Assembly: GCA_963971405.1 (NCBI GenBank)
Contig: OZ020489.1
Location: forward strand, 18,688,290-18,752,289
Reading direction: 5' to 3'
Origin: Psococerastis gibbosa
Taxonomy: Eukaryota; Arthropoda; Insecta; Psocodea; Psocidae
DNA: 64,000 nucleotides
This document shows positions 33,797-44,574 of this stretch, piece after piece; position 1 is the stretch's first letter, and every line of letters begins with the position of its first letter. The notes under the pieces are model-generated. The model was given only the letters and a program-made list of their open reading frames with translations. It ran no database searches and was not told the origin of the DNA. The translations under genes were made by a program, and so were the position numbers.

Positions 33797-35319
33797 AATC
33801 AGTGGCCACTGTGACGTCCAAGTGGGCATTTTATACCCCTGTTTATATAAGTGATCTAGATTCTAGTTCCATGGGAAATAATCCTATGGTTAAATGTTGG
33901 CTGCCCTATTCCCTATTCTAAAGCACTGGATAAGCCCTGGAAAACCAAAACGTTTCTTGGGAAAGCTACCTGTTCGGTTTTGTTACTCTATTTAGCAGTT
34001 TTGATTGAGTTTTTGCTGAGCTCCCATTGGTGGAACCTGACCTGCCGTTAGTTCCCAATAAGTTGCCTCACTGGACAAATTTGAAATTATTGCGGGTTTG
34101 TATTTTCCCGTATACTTTGGTAGTTTAACGGCAATGACTGGGCTGGGCAACACCCTTAAAAGTAATTTCCTAAGGGGGTTGAATCTCGTCCAACGACTGG
34201 GCTTATCAGGTGACCTTGTTAGTTCTGTGACCTCACTCGGCTGTTGCTTTGCTTCACGGACAAATGCGTCGTTATATTTAACTCCCTTTTATTGTTTCTC
34301 TTCGTGTTTTTCCTGTTGCGTTTACCTTCATAGTTTTCTTCGTTTGTGTTTATACGGTCTGAATGAATGTATTATTCAACCTTTTTTATGGGAATTGACG
34401 CGTTTATATAGTTTTCAAGAATATTTATTTATAGAATCATTCGGGAACTGCTCTATGAGAAGTTTTGAATTATTTATGAATTTCTCATCATTTTCATATC
34501 TTTGCGGCTGAAGAGGGGGAAGTTAATCATTTTCGTCGACAATACGCTGCGATTTCTATTCAACAAAATATTTTGAAATCTGTCCCATAATACTCCAGAA
34601 ATTAAAACATTTGGTATGTGGCAGCAGTCCCACGGCAGACTTAATAATTCTACTATATATTGTGATATTGAGCTATTGTAGTTACAGCAACGAAATTGCA
34701 CGAAAATTGGTCCATTCAGTAACTTTCAGTTTTTTCGTGGTTTCTATTCGTTCTTTTGTAAATGTTTTATTTTATGTGTGAAAACCCATAATCATTGAAT
34801 TTTTTAAGTGCCCATTGTTCCAATTAATGGACCCATCATAAAAAGGCTTCTATGATTATTTGAGTTTGATTCACCCACCCACCCAGCTGTTGCTGTCTGC
34901 CGGACGTCTCTGGAGACGGCCCTGGAAGTCGGTTGCGCATGCACGTGTGCTTTGATACTGTTGGCCTTGACAACAATTGGTTCCATACAGAACTAGATAG
35001 CTGGTCCTTCTCGCACTGTTTACCCTCCACAGCACGGCTCCTGCAGCTCCCTCGTATCCTGCTCAGCGCGTATTTTTATTACCATTACGACCTTGTCGTT
35101 GTGTTGTTTTGGGGCTATTAATGGGTCTCGGTACCAGACCCACTATGACCGCAGAAGCGTATTTATGCATGCAAGTAATCAAGTTTACGTACCATGTATC
35201 AGGGATCTTACGATCATGTCCATAGATTCTTTGGAATAGGGAAAATAGCGAATGCAGACACATGTACCTGACGGGTTTAACTGTGCGACACATATCGTAT
35301 TGTTTTTGCTTTCCTAGGA
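33301..35319. other. No gene; poly-T and a diverged foldback arm
   Basis: A 31-nt T run lies at 33762-33792. 34478-34570 (CATATCTTTGCGGCTG, then TTAATCATTTTCGTC) is a diverged copy of the right arm of the 45.4-45.8 kb foldback. GGAAAGCTACCTGTTCGG at 33961 resembles 36262. The 137-codon frame at 34098-34511 has no recognisable domain. Confidence 0.5.
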
Positions 35320-36775
35320 AAGCTTTGTGACGGTCCAAATGCGATTCCGAAATTTTAACGGAATTGCACGTTTTGAGGTCCCAGGAACTCAAAAAAGTGG
35401 TTTTTACGAAATGTCTGTCTGTTCATCGATTTCTGGGCAAACTACTCAGTCGATTATGATGAAATGCGGCATGTGGGTTCACAAAAATCATACCTCGGGG
35501 CTATTTTATTTTATTGTGGGCTAACTCAATTTGGGGGGCTTTTATTCTCAAAAAACTCCAAAAAAACTTCTAAAAAAATTATTTCTCAAAAACGGCTCGA
35601 ACGATTTTTTTAAAATTCAAATATATTGTAGTTGCTATTAATGTTGACAAAATGCTGGGGTCTGGTGTTGGTCTGACCTATCTAGAATTTACCTCACCTC
35701 CAGTGACGTTAGATGGACAACCCTCTCCCCCCCCCCCCGAGATATCGGAAATTTAAACATAGGAAAATTAGGCCTATTTACCATGAAATTACTCATTTTC
35801 TCTATCTACTAATTTTGAAAAATTGTTCGAGTAAACTCGGACCGGTTCTTTTTTTTAGGGTTACATTAATTTGTGATGTTCGCAGGACTGGGTCTCTGCC
35901 GTCCCGCATTTTTTCAATTGAAACCCTCGTCCCACAGCATTTTCCATGTCCCCTTGTGTGTACTTGTTCGGTCCCATCCTGCACCCCATATAAAAGAACC
36001 GATCCGAGTTTACTTGAACATGCTTTCCAATTTATTAAATTAGTAGATAGAGAAAATGAGTAATTTCATGGTAAATAATTTTCCTATGGCTAAATTTCTG
36101 ACATGTTCTTTTTTTTGGAGGGGGGGGGGTTGTCCACCTGATGTCACTTGAGGTAAGGTAAATTCTAGATAGGTTAGACCAACACATTACCGCAATGCAT
36201 TTGAGAGTGAATTTTCCATCATTAAAAAAAAAAAAAAAATTGCACAAGACCAAATAGTTCTTCGGGAAGGCAACCTGTCCGGTTTTGTTACTCAATTTAA
36301 CACCTAAAACATGCCTGAAGGCTGAAATCATCGATAGAAAGGTTTCGCAGAAAAATTATTTTTTAGTCATTTTTCATTAAAATTTAGTTATTTTTTATTT
36401 TTTTTACTCCCAGAAGCAAACTATCAAGGGGCAAGCGACCCCCCGCATTTTGTCAACATTAATAGCGACTACAATATATGTGAATTTCAAAGAAATCGTT
36501 GGAGACGTTTTTTTGGAGTTGTTTGAGAATAAAAGCCCCCCAAATTGAGTTAGCCCAAATTAAAAAAAAAAAAATGGTCCCGAGGTATTATTTTTGTGAA
36601 CCTATATGCCAAATTTCATCAAAACAGAGTAGTTTGCTCGGAAATCGATGAACAGACAGACAGAGCCACTGACGGGCATTTCGTTAAAACCAATTTTTTG
36701 GGTTCCTGGGAGCTCAAAACGTGTAAATCCGTTGAAATCTCGGAATCGAAAGTTTTGACCATCAAAAAGCTTTCC
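35320..36775. mobile_element. 1.45-kb foldback element with ~600-bp arms
   Basis: The left arm (about 35320-35850) and right arm (about 36000-36775) are inverted repeats of each other. Matching blocks run from the outside in. First is GTTTTGAGGTCCCAGGAAC against its complement near 36715. Next is CTGTCTGTTCATCGATTTC against 36645. Then come a 12-C run (35727) against a 10-G run (36120), and GAAATTACTCATTTTCTCTA against 36045. The roughly 150-bp centre (35850-36000) is single copy. The right arm has extra sequence around 36200-36420. No reading frame suggests a transposase. Confidence 0.85.
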
Positions 36776-37325
36776 TTAAACTACGTATAAATTGGAAAGC
36801 AACTAGTCCGGTATCGCAATAAGACGTCTATTATTACGCGATGGAGTACATACTAACATGCCAACATTGCAAAAATTAATAGTGCTTGAATGTAAGCTTG
36901 AGTCCCCACCTCACTGCAATATGTTTATCAATTTTACTGGAAATTGCCCTGAAAAATGTATCGAAGGTTGCTTTGTATATTTTACGCCTGAAATGGTTTC
37001 TTCGACCGATTTACTGTTGAATTGCCTCTAGAAACATTTTGTCATTTATGCAATGGACAGTATATTTATATTGGATATTTTTTACTCGATTTAACTGCTG
37101 AATTGCATTTTGCCCAGATTCTTAAACTTTTATTGAGTTTATTACTTATTTTATTTTCAGGTAAGATTGTGCTGAAATTGTTACAAACGTGAACTGCAGT
37201 ACTGAAGTAGTGTTCCCTACGTCGCGCCGTGCATTTCCTTAAATTTTGTATAACTGCACCATTGGAGATGGTCTTTGCAAAGGTATTTATATCTTTATGT
37301 TGTAATTTCAGTTTTCCACATTCAC
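36776..37325. other. No recognised feature
   Basis: AT-rich with no frames or shared repeats of note. Confidence 0.45.
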
Positions 37326-37418
37326 TTTGTAATAATTCGTCATAGTAAAAAATAAAATAACATAGTCAATTATTACTAAAAATGTCTAATAAAGCCATGT
37401 TTTATATATTATTATTTA
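37326..37418 (+). repeat. 93-bp direct repeat, left copy
   Basis: Starts TTTGTAATAATTCGTCATAG and ends ATATATTATTATTTA, ending exactly where foldback element 7 begins. It matches 37847-37939 at 91 of 93 positions. Confidence 0.95.
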
Positions 37419-37846
37419 GGCGGGTATTCCACATACGTACATCGTCAATGAAAATTATGAAATTTAAGGAAATTTCAATTTTTCGTTGATGGCGACCATT
37501 CCACATGTTTTTTTTTTCAAAAATTGACAATTTTCTATTGAAACGTATGCGCCAAATTTTTGAAATTTGTTTGCATTTGTTTCTTGAAATTGTATTTGTT
37601 TTCTTCGTCGCCCTATTATTTAAACCTTATTATAATTTTTATACAGAAATGCGTTCTTTTTAAAGAAATCAATTAAAATAGTTGTACTTGTCATATCCCA
37701 TGACGCCATTTTTAAATTTTAGTTTGTTTGTTTCATTGTTTGTGATTTTACTCCATGATCAATTTTAACAATGGCATAGAGTAAAATTGAAATGTCCTTC
37801 AATTTCATAATTTTCATTGACGATGTACGTATGTGGAATACCCGCC
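37419..37846. mobile_element. GGCG foldback element 7 (long variant)
   Basis: Termini GGCGGGTATTCCACATACGT and ..ACGTATGTGGAATACCCGCC, followed inward by ACATCGTCAATGAAAATTAT on both sides. A second left-end-like motif GGCGACCATTCCACAT at 37491 suggests a remnant inner element. The core is longer than in other copies. Its minus-strand ATG (37709) opens MASWDMTSTT then ILIDFFKKNAFLYKNYNKV before a stop, the longest version of this peptide in the window. Confidence 0.93.
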
Positions 37847-37939
37847 TTTGTAATAATTCGTCATAGTAAAAAATAAAATAACTTAGTCAAGTATTACTAA
37901 AAATGTCTAATAAAGCCATGTTTTATATATTATTATTTA
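37847..37939 (+). repeat. 93-bp direct repeat, right copy
   Basis: Abuts the right end of foldback element 7 and repeats 37326-37418 with two substitutions (CATAG/CTTAG and CAATT/CAAGT). Confidence 0.95.
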
Positions 37940-38397
37940 GAGCCCTGAGTAAATAATATATCAGGGTTCTCCCGTGTTGTCAGTTGTCTCGAATGAAAAT
38001 AGGAAAATTATGCAACATGCATTAGTAAAGTATTATGATTGATGTACGAGTAAGTATATTGTATTACCGCGTTTAGGTCGCCATCATTCTCCCATTTTCC
38101 GAATAATGCAAATTATCCCATGATGCAAATCTGCTGATGTCCATACGTGTAGCCCCGGGTAAGGTAATCTAGTAACGAGCTTTCAAACACTCGCTCTACC
38201 GTTACTAATTTGTTAGGATAGTTACTTGCTAGCCAGCGGTAATAGCAATGAGAATAAAAATGTTTCTGTGCAAATTTTAAATTACAATTGTAGACACAAA
38301 TTTAATAAGTATGTAAGTATGCGTGTATTGAAACAAATAGGCAATAATTCTGAGGTCGCTCGACCTATAACAATCTTCCCTGCCTAAGGCGCTTATT

Positions 38398-38852
38398 CCA
38401 CCAACGTCAATAGTGATAGTAAATGTAGTATTGACGGAAATTTGAGTTTTTCATTGATACACGCCATTCCACTGGTTTTTTCAACTATATAAACACTTTT
38501 CTTCTAATGACACGTATGCGCCAAATTTTTGAAATTTGTTTGCATTTGTTTTTTGAAATTTTGTTTGTATTTGTTTTCTTCGTACACTTATTATTTTTAA
38601 TAAAACCTAATAATAGTAGGAGATCCGAAGTAAGATCGACCTTCACCGATCTGTTTAATGGTTTTATAGACAATAAAATATAAAATGTTTGTACTTAACA
38701 TATCCCATGACGCCATTTTAGTTTTTTATTGTTTGCACCGCGTGATTTTACTCTATGATCATTGATCAATTTTAACTATGGCATAGAGTAAAATTCAAAT
38801 TTCCGTCAGTACTACATTTACTATCACTATTGACGTTGGTGGAAACTGCGCC
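38398..38852. mobile_element. GGCG foldback element 8 (long variant)
   Basis: Termini GGCGCTTATTCCACCAACGT and ..ACGTTGGTGGAAACTGCGCC, with CAATAGTGATAGTAAATGTA inward on both arms. It shares the extended core of element 7 (GTATGCGCCAAATTTTTGAA, TTTGTTTGCATTTGTTT). The hairpin TTTTACTCTATG / CATAGAGTAAAA is present. The minus-strand peptide starts MASWDMLSTNIL and then diverges. Confidence 0.92.
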
Positions 38853-39324
38853 TACGGGTGGACTAGGGATCACGACCTCTAGGAGCTCTCTGAAACAGGC
38901 CTGATCTAGTACTGGATGCTCCAATGGGCGATACTGTAATTCTTCACTCAATTCTTGTAGTATTGATAGACACTTGGAATCATTGTTATAAATTAAGAAT
39001 TGAACGATTAAGAGGTTACGCTAAACAAATAAACAAACTCGCTTGCCCAGGTTGTGCGTGTTAATGTTCAGGCTCTGCTCCAAGGGCAAAGCTTTGGCGC
39101 TTTGACTACAATTTATACACAAGGCCACATTCAAACGTTGCCTAGCTCAACTTATGTAGTTTACGTTCAGCTCGGCTCTGATCAACCTGTAGTGCTACGA
39201 AATAGGAAATGAGACACATTTAGTATCCTCTAGACTTTTTATTCCATAGATAGTCGTTTAAATTAATGCCCCCTCTGCTTCCAAGGGGAAGGAAACGCCG
39301 ATCACCTATTCAGCTGCACTGGCA
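38853..39324. other. No recognised feature
   Basis: No coding signal, TIR or shared repeat was recognised. Confidence 0.45.
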
Positions 39325-39432
39325 TTGAAGTAGAAAACCCAACTGAGACACAGCTCTACTATGCGTCTATGCGGCATGGCGTCAAACGACCTACCAGCCA
39401 AGGACGGGCGTTGGCTGAAGAAGAAGAAGTTT
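39325..39432 (+). mobile_element. Non-LTR retrotransposon 3' end
   Basis: One plus-strand frame reads GMASNDLPAKDGRWLKKKK into a (GAA)n tail. The copy at 42285 (minus) has TASNDLPAEEG at the same place, so the two are the same family. Only the last 35 codons and the tail remain. Confidence 0.6.
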
Positions 39433-39777
39433 AAATTAATAATGTTCCGTGGATCATAAACAATGAGAAGCTGTGTTTGTATCCAAGGCCAAGGAGCCGC
39501 CGCGGCCGCTAACACACCCCATCAGCATGCCCATTCATTGAGAGATAGGGGTAGCAAGGGTTGGCTCGCTCTTCACCCTTCCTTCATTCAATCAGGGACG
39601 TAGTCGGAATTCATTATTTTGTGGCTTATTTAGGTTAAGCAGGCGTGGCAAAGAGTCTTACAAATCAACCCCCACACCGAGCACATACCATTCCAACTCT
39701 TCCCACTGTTTATTGCTCCTCGGCGTTGATGGTGAAGCAGTAGAATCCGGGCTGATAGACTGTGGTCGATCTGATAG

Positions 39778-39835
39778 CGTACTTCCAAATGTTTCGTCAA
39801 CGTCTGCGGTCGACATCTTCAGTGGCACTGCGTTT
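39778..39835 (-). repeat. GAAGATG..CGAAACG hairpin repeat, copy 2
   Basis: Minus strand: CTGAAGATGTCGACCGCAGA, then CGTTGACGAAACATTTGG. GTCGAC pairs with GTTGAC around CGCAGAC. It is inverted relative to the copy at 31740. Confidence 0.45.
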
Positions 39836-40079
39836 TTCTACTATTTCGTACACCATTTTATAAGGGGTGTTTCATTGTTGTTATAATTCTTCCATGAATT
39901 TCATTATTCTGTAAATTTCTGTCGCCTATTAGTTTCACGGAAAAACCCCTGAACTGAATAATCCTCGTAGTAATAGTAATATGTGTGAAATAGCTAATAG
40001 AACAGACTAAATCGTTGTAACTTAAGTATTAAATTAAATAAAAAAGTATAAACCAACCTATTTTGGGGTGATCCAGGGG

Positions 40080-40549
40080 CAATGGTGGATCCACGGGGGG
40101 GGGGGGGGGTTATCCCCCTAAATGAGTAAATAAAAAATTAATAAAACTCAACTTTTCTACAAACAAATTACCTTTTCAACTTACATACAACTTGTAGAGA
40201 GTAGTAGTAGTAGTAGTAGTGTTCGTCGGGTTAATATCGACTTACTTAGGCCTCATATTTGGGCCCATTGAGCGACCCCGACTTGACTGTCCTACGCCAG
40301 CCCATAGGACAGTGGAACTCCTGATTATAGTGGATTCCGAACCACTTGGGAAACACAGTGAAGTCACACGATTAGGTCTGAGGTGACCAGGACAAGTCCT
40401 ACCATGTTTCCCTACCGGCACTGTGCACACGACTAAGTTATCTGCAGCTTTGAACCTGCTCTGGTCCGCTGGATTCAACTTGGTATGGCGGCCGGTTACA
40501 TACAACTTGTAACCCCCCCCCCCTAAATTTTCCGCTGGATCCGCCCTTA
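40080..40549. mobile_element. hAT MITE with perfect 8-bp target duplication, carrying a nested SINE
   Basis: Left end CAATGGTGGATCCACGG and right end (reverse complement) TAAGGGCGGATCCAGCGG are imperfect TIRs of the CAGGGGCGGATCCAG type known from animal hAT elements. TCCAGGGG is exact on both sides (40072-40079 and 40550-40557). A 15-G run (40095-40109) and an 11-C run (40513-40523) sit just inside the two termini. A SINE B has inserted within, so the original MITE was about 155 bp. Confidence 0.88.
40197..40495 (-). mobile_element. SINE family B copy, 16-bp target duplication
   Basis: Minus-strand element beginning CCGGCCGCCATACC and ending in a (CTA)n tail. TTACATACAACTTGTA is exact on both sides (40181-40196 and 40496-40511). 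The same element, with the same 5' end, is at 56846-57127, so the 5' end is well defined. The first 30 nt (CCATACCAAGTTGAAT) resemble the 5' end of 5S rRNA rather than a tRNA. Body blocks include GTAGGGAAACATGGTAGGAC and CACTGTGTTTCCCAAGTGG. Confidence 0.9.
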
Positions 40550-40559
40550 TCCAGGGGTG

Positions 40560-41295
40560 GCCAACTTGTACGGCAGCTTTCTCATGGCGACTTCAATTTA
40601 GTGTGTACACTGTATACAGTCTGAATGGTTATAGGCGGCTAATAACAGCCAAAGAATTCCTACCCAAACTAATGAATCGCGGCCAAGATTATTATTATGG
40701 CGAAGCTTTTACATACTGACCTTTTCAAGACCTCAACAGAAATTAGGCCTACTGACCCTAAATGATTACATTAACGCAAGAAGACAACCAATGACCCTTT
40801 AATGGCGCGTAAAGACATTCATCTTACGTTTAAAAGATATTGTTTACTTTTAGCATCGTCACAAGCTAAGAATAGATGTTGCGATGTTAGTTTTCCGAGA
40901 CTGTGGTAAGTGCCGACAGGAAGATTGCAGGGCTTTGGGAGGTTAATGAACAGCTAGCTCAGTCTTTTTCGAATTCCGTCACAGACCTACAATTTTTTAA
41001 GGTCACCCAATAAATTTATTGGAGCGTCTATTCTATATCGTGTTGTTGATGCTTTTCTTGGTCGTGGTAAGAACTCATTCTTGTTGATATTTGTGAAGCC
41101 TGTCTCGGCTATAGTACTTAACTTCTATAATTAGGCTAGTTGTTTATCTACTGACATTGTGCCATATACAGTAGGCCTACATTTAGTATTTGAGCTTATG
41201 ATTTATTAATATAGAAGCATTGTAGGGGTTATTTCAAATAGTATATGTTTTTTCTCGAGGCTAGGCTGGTCGCTGTACCATAACTTGAGGTTAAA
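40560..41295. other. No recognised feature
   Basis: AT-rich with no frames or shared repeats of note. Confidence 0.45.
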
Positions 41296-41352
41296 ATGTA
41301 AACAGGACAATTTTAGAATGCACAGTGCTACTCTAAATTGTTCTGTTTAGAT
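41296..41352. repeat. Small inverted repeat
   Basis: TAAACAGGACAATTTTAGA and TCTAAATTGTTCTGTTTA pair over about 17 bp around a loop ATGCACAGTGCTAC. Non-coding. Confidence 0.7.
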
Positions 41353-41384
41353 TCTTAAGCCCAGGTTAATTAAGTTATTACTTA

Positions 41385-41774
41385 GGCGCGGTTTCCGCCC
41401 ACCTCTAAGTGCAAAATACACATACGGTGACGTGGTAGCAGATATCATTAATAAAGGCGCGGTTTCCACCGACCTCTCATTGCAGAATGCAAATGACATT
41501 GACGGAATTTTTTTTTTACTCTATGCCATAGTTAAAATTTATTGATCAATGATCATAGAGTAAAATCACAAACTAAAATTAAAAAATGGCGTCATGGGAT
41601 AAGTTAAGTACAAACATTTTAATAGATTTCTATTAAAAGAAAAATTCAAATTTCCGTCAATGTCATGTGCATTCTGCAATGAGAGGTCGTCGGAAACCCC
41701 GCCTAAGTCTTGAATGTCTGCTACCACGTCACCGTAAGCGTATTTTGCACTTAGAGGTCGGTGGAAACGGCGCC
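41385..41774. mobile_element. GGCG foldback element 9 (composite)
   Basis: Same subfamily as 13608-13998: outer termini GGCGCGGTTTCCGCCCACCT and ..GGTGGAAACGGCGCC, inward AAGTGCAAAATACACATACG and GACGTGGTAGCAGA. Inner element at 41456-41704 with GGCGCGGTTTCCACCGACC. Core ATG near 41587 (MASWDKLST). Confidence 0.92.
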
Positions 41775-42284
41775 TAACCGGCATGGTAGATTCAGTTTAT
41801 GGTGTGTATTGTTTCAACTCCTCATTCGATACAATATTCGAGGTAACGAGAATCAATACTCAAATCAGGCGGGACATTTGAATCTGATATATACTACAAT
41901 TTTCCCATGTTTTTTTCATTTTATTCCAGTATCACAAATTTGTTGGAATGAGTATGCTAATTTATTGAATGTGTGCAGACAAAATCCCAATGTTTTACAA
42001 ACTCAGGTCCTTGTTTATACCAAAGATACCTGGCATGCACACGCACCATATGCGTTGTAGCCTGGAGGTAGAGCCTGATCAACTTTCAGGCACACAGAAC
42101 CTACTTATGACACAGCACCACATTCTACAACCTACAACATTCCCTTTCTGGAGGAGTTTCGATTTTACATCAATTAGTTAGACCTATTGGGACTTCGTTC
42201 TCGTTGTATCCATATCTTGGATGAACTATTCCATCTGTAAGACAGTGACTTATATATTGAGTATATCCACTGTATTTGTAAGGA
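41775..42284. other. No recognised feature
   Basis: A 99-codon frame begins inside foldback element 9 and runs to 42060 without a recognisable domain. Confidence 0.45.
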
Positions 42285-42400
42285 AAATTCCTTCTTCGGC
42301 TGGTAGGTCGTTCGACGCCGTGCCTCGTAATAAGAGCTGGGCCCAACCCTCCTGTGTGGGCTGTGCCTCAGTTCGGTTCGGAATATTCCTGTCTCCTGTT
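42285..42400 (-). mobile_element. Non-LTR retrotransposon 3' end
   Basis: Minus strand gives ..LLRGTASNDLPAEEG before a short tail at 42290, matching the copy at 39325 at the protein level. The upstream coding region is not recognisable, so it is 5'-truncated. Confidence 0.55.
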
Positions 42401-43220
42401 TTTATCAAACCTGATAAATTAATGTTCTTTTGGGAATTAGCCTTGGCTTGACATAAGCCTTAAATGTAGGGCAAGCGCCCAGCGGCTACATGCAGTAAAA
42501 ATAATTTCCGTTTGGTATTAGTAATATTTCAATTCCGATTTCAGTGGTAGCAAAATCATCAGAATTTTTAAACTGAGTTTTTATCTAATTTTGCCCAATA
42601 CCGCCTAGTGAACTAAAGTGCCGAAAACGTTGGTGAATCTACTGAAAATATTGGAGACCGTTTTGTAACTACATTGTCATTCTATAACTTGCATGGCATG
42701 GTTGAAACCATTTTTATGTGAGATTCAACTGCAGTATTTGGCAGTGATTCTGATCATAAATTGGAGTTGGACCGTTTCCAGGTACTTCCCTTTAACGACC
42801 CGGCAAGTCTGGAAAACCTGGTTAACTTGGTCGGCGCTTGATGATTTTAGTCCCATAAGAGATTTGTTCTACTAGCCCAATTTTGTCCATGTTAATCGCA
42901 TATTCGTATTAATGGAATCGTCTTCCATTTTTCCATGGTAAAAAAGCAACAATGAAGTAGGTACTACACAATATCATCGTCGGTATAGATAATAATGTAT
43001 TAAGGGTCTTTTTGGCTGTCGATTTATAATATATAATTTATGTAGAGTGACCTAAGGGAAGAGTAAATATCTGTTAAATAATTTCTGTCGCACCGGCATC
43101 CAGCAACGGTTCTATTGAACTTTCGCCCGAACTGTGCAGTATGGCCTATGGGCAGTAAAGTTTGAAAATATACGTCAATGAAAAAATGATCGGTTGGTTA
43201 GATACCTACACAAATTCTTC
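42401..43220. other. No recognised feature
   Basis: No coding signal or shared repeat was recognised. Confidence 0.45.
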
Positions 43221-43253
43221 CACATCAATTGTTACGTACTAACAATTGATGTG
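43221..43253. repeat. Perfect 14-bp stem, 5-nt loop hairpin
   Basis: CACATCAATTGTTA and TAACAATTGATGTG flank CGTAC. The stem is perfect. No T run or other terminator sign follows, and its role is unknown. Confidence 0.9.
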
Positions 43254-43904
43254 AACTTTCCATCCATTACTGAAATGGTTGGTTATTAAAAGGCACACGT
43301 CAGCTTTATCGTACGTTTTCTTAGTAGCAGTCGTAGAGGTTTACATGGAATTATTTATAGCCTAGTTAGTGTTTATTTAGTGGTAATTAATTAGTATGTC
43401 TGGTTGCCTGTGCGTTGTCTGACAGCCTATGTCGACTTGCCTATGTGTGTTTATAAACATAATCAGTAAGTGATTGCATCCTTTGAGGACTGCCCCTATC
43501 CCCTATCGTTCGTTACATGTCAAATAGAACTTTATCAGTGATGCCTCCCGTCATCTTAAAGCCGGAATTATTTAACCAGTGCTGATAATAGTCAACTTCC
43601 TTTTGTTACAAATGTTACAATATTAAAAAATTTATTTACGTAGTATATAAGGGGGAAGAATAGTTGCTCAAAGCTGCGAAGAGTGGAGGGAAATACTCTT
43701 TTAATTAGCATAATATTTTAGCTTAAGCTATATGTATTACAATTTATTAAATTTTCTAATAAATATGACGCATACTATATTTTTGTCTAATGTATGTATA
43801 TCTAACTATTTATTTTTTTGCCTTAAATGCCTACAAATTCTATATTTTGATTTAAAAAAATAGTTGGCAACCTGACACCGCAACACTACAGTAGGAGGCA
43901 CAAT
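43254..43904. other. No recognised feature
   Basis: AT-rich with no coding signal. GTTGGCAACCTGACAC at 43864 is reminiscent of the TAGGGTTGCC termini, but no partner end was found. Confidence 0.45.
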
Positions 43905-44095
43905 TGAGGGCACCAAAGCTGGCAAAGCTATGGGGCTGACCAAGGCGTACGTTGAAGATCTCTAGCATGAAATGACATGCGAAACCTACTTGGAACTTGA
44001 AAACTACTCAGAAGTTCAGGACAGAACAGAATGGAGGAAAAGATGGAAAAACTTGCTTGGAAATCAATAGTTTGATTGTGACTGAAGAAGAAGAA
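43905..44095 (+). mobile_element. Non-LTR retrotransposon C-terminal fragment with GAAGAAGAAG tail
   Basis: A plus-strand frame ends EVQDRTEWRKRWKNLLGNQ at a stop (about 44070), followed by a GAAGAAGAAGAAG tail at 44084. The DRTxWRxR segment is the typical end of insect RTE/Jockey-like polyproteins. An in-frame stop at 43983-43985 minus about 20 nt (CTC TAG) breaks the upstream part, so it is a pseudogene. It is a different family from those at 795 and 21330. Confidence 0.75.
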
Positions 44096-44159
44096 GGTAC
44101 ACGTATAGTATAATTGTGAAATTGCAGGGGAATAGGGTCTCCAGTATTGGGCGAGGTCA

Positions 44160-44420
44160 ATGCCACTGTCCGCATGGGGGAATGCCGGCTGCATTGAGGC
44201 AGGGCATGATCTCCCCCTGCTTTGTTCAATGTTTTATTATGTCTGCACGTTTTATGCACTTCTGCCGCGTTGGGGCAGGTCCTTATGCACTCACTGCATC
44301 TGGCCTTGCATTGGGGCAGGTCCCGGTTTCATATGCACTTTCCAACTTCAGTCATTGCACCCGGCTTTTGTGCGCTCAAGGATTTTTCTATTGCACTAGG
44401 GCAGGAGTTCCCTCTTTATT
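44160..44420 (+). repeat. Degenerate repeat of GC(A/G)TTGGGGCAGG and TATGCACT
   Basis: GC(A/G)TTG(A/G)GGCAGG occurs near 44193, 44268 and 44310, and ATGCACT near 44255, 44285 and 44334, giving a loose 50-60 bp periodicity. It leaves three overlapping plus-strand frames (79, 108 and 151 codons) open over 44116-44677. None has a recognisable domain. Confidence 0.5.
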
Positions 44421-44574
44421 TAACGGTTCAATTGTTTTTTAACTGCGGCATTTCCTTGGTAGGTCGTTTGCGGTTGAGCGTAATGGGGGAGCTTGTTAGG
44501 CAAAAGAGCTTTCTTTTGTTCCATTGGAATTTCCTCACTCATCCGCTGTGTTTCGTAATGCCCGTGTTCTTTGG

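Noticed and set aside
34098..34511. 137-codon plus-strand frame rich in F, S and L
   Set aside because: Hydrophobic composition follows from T-rich DNA; no signal peptide and membrane pattern that would convince.
37141..37162. TTTTATTTTCAG followed by GTAAG as a splice site
   Set aside because: Acceptor and donor motifs touch with no exon between them and no coding sequence nearby.
44461..44490. Possible further copy of the ASNDLP retrotransposon end
   Set aside because: Match limited to about 12 nt without the GAA tail.
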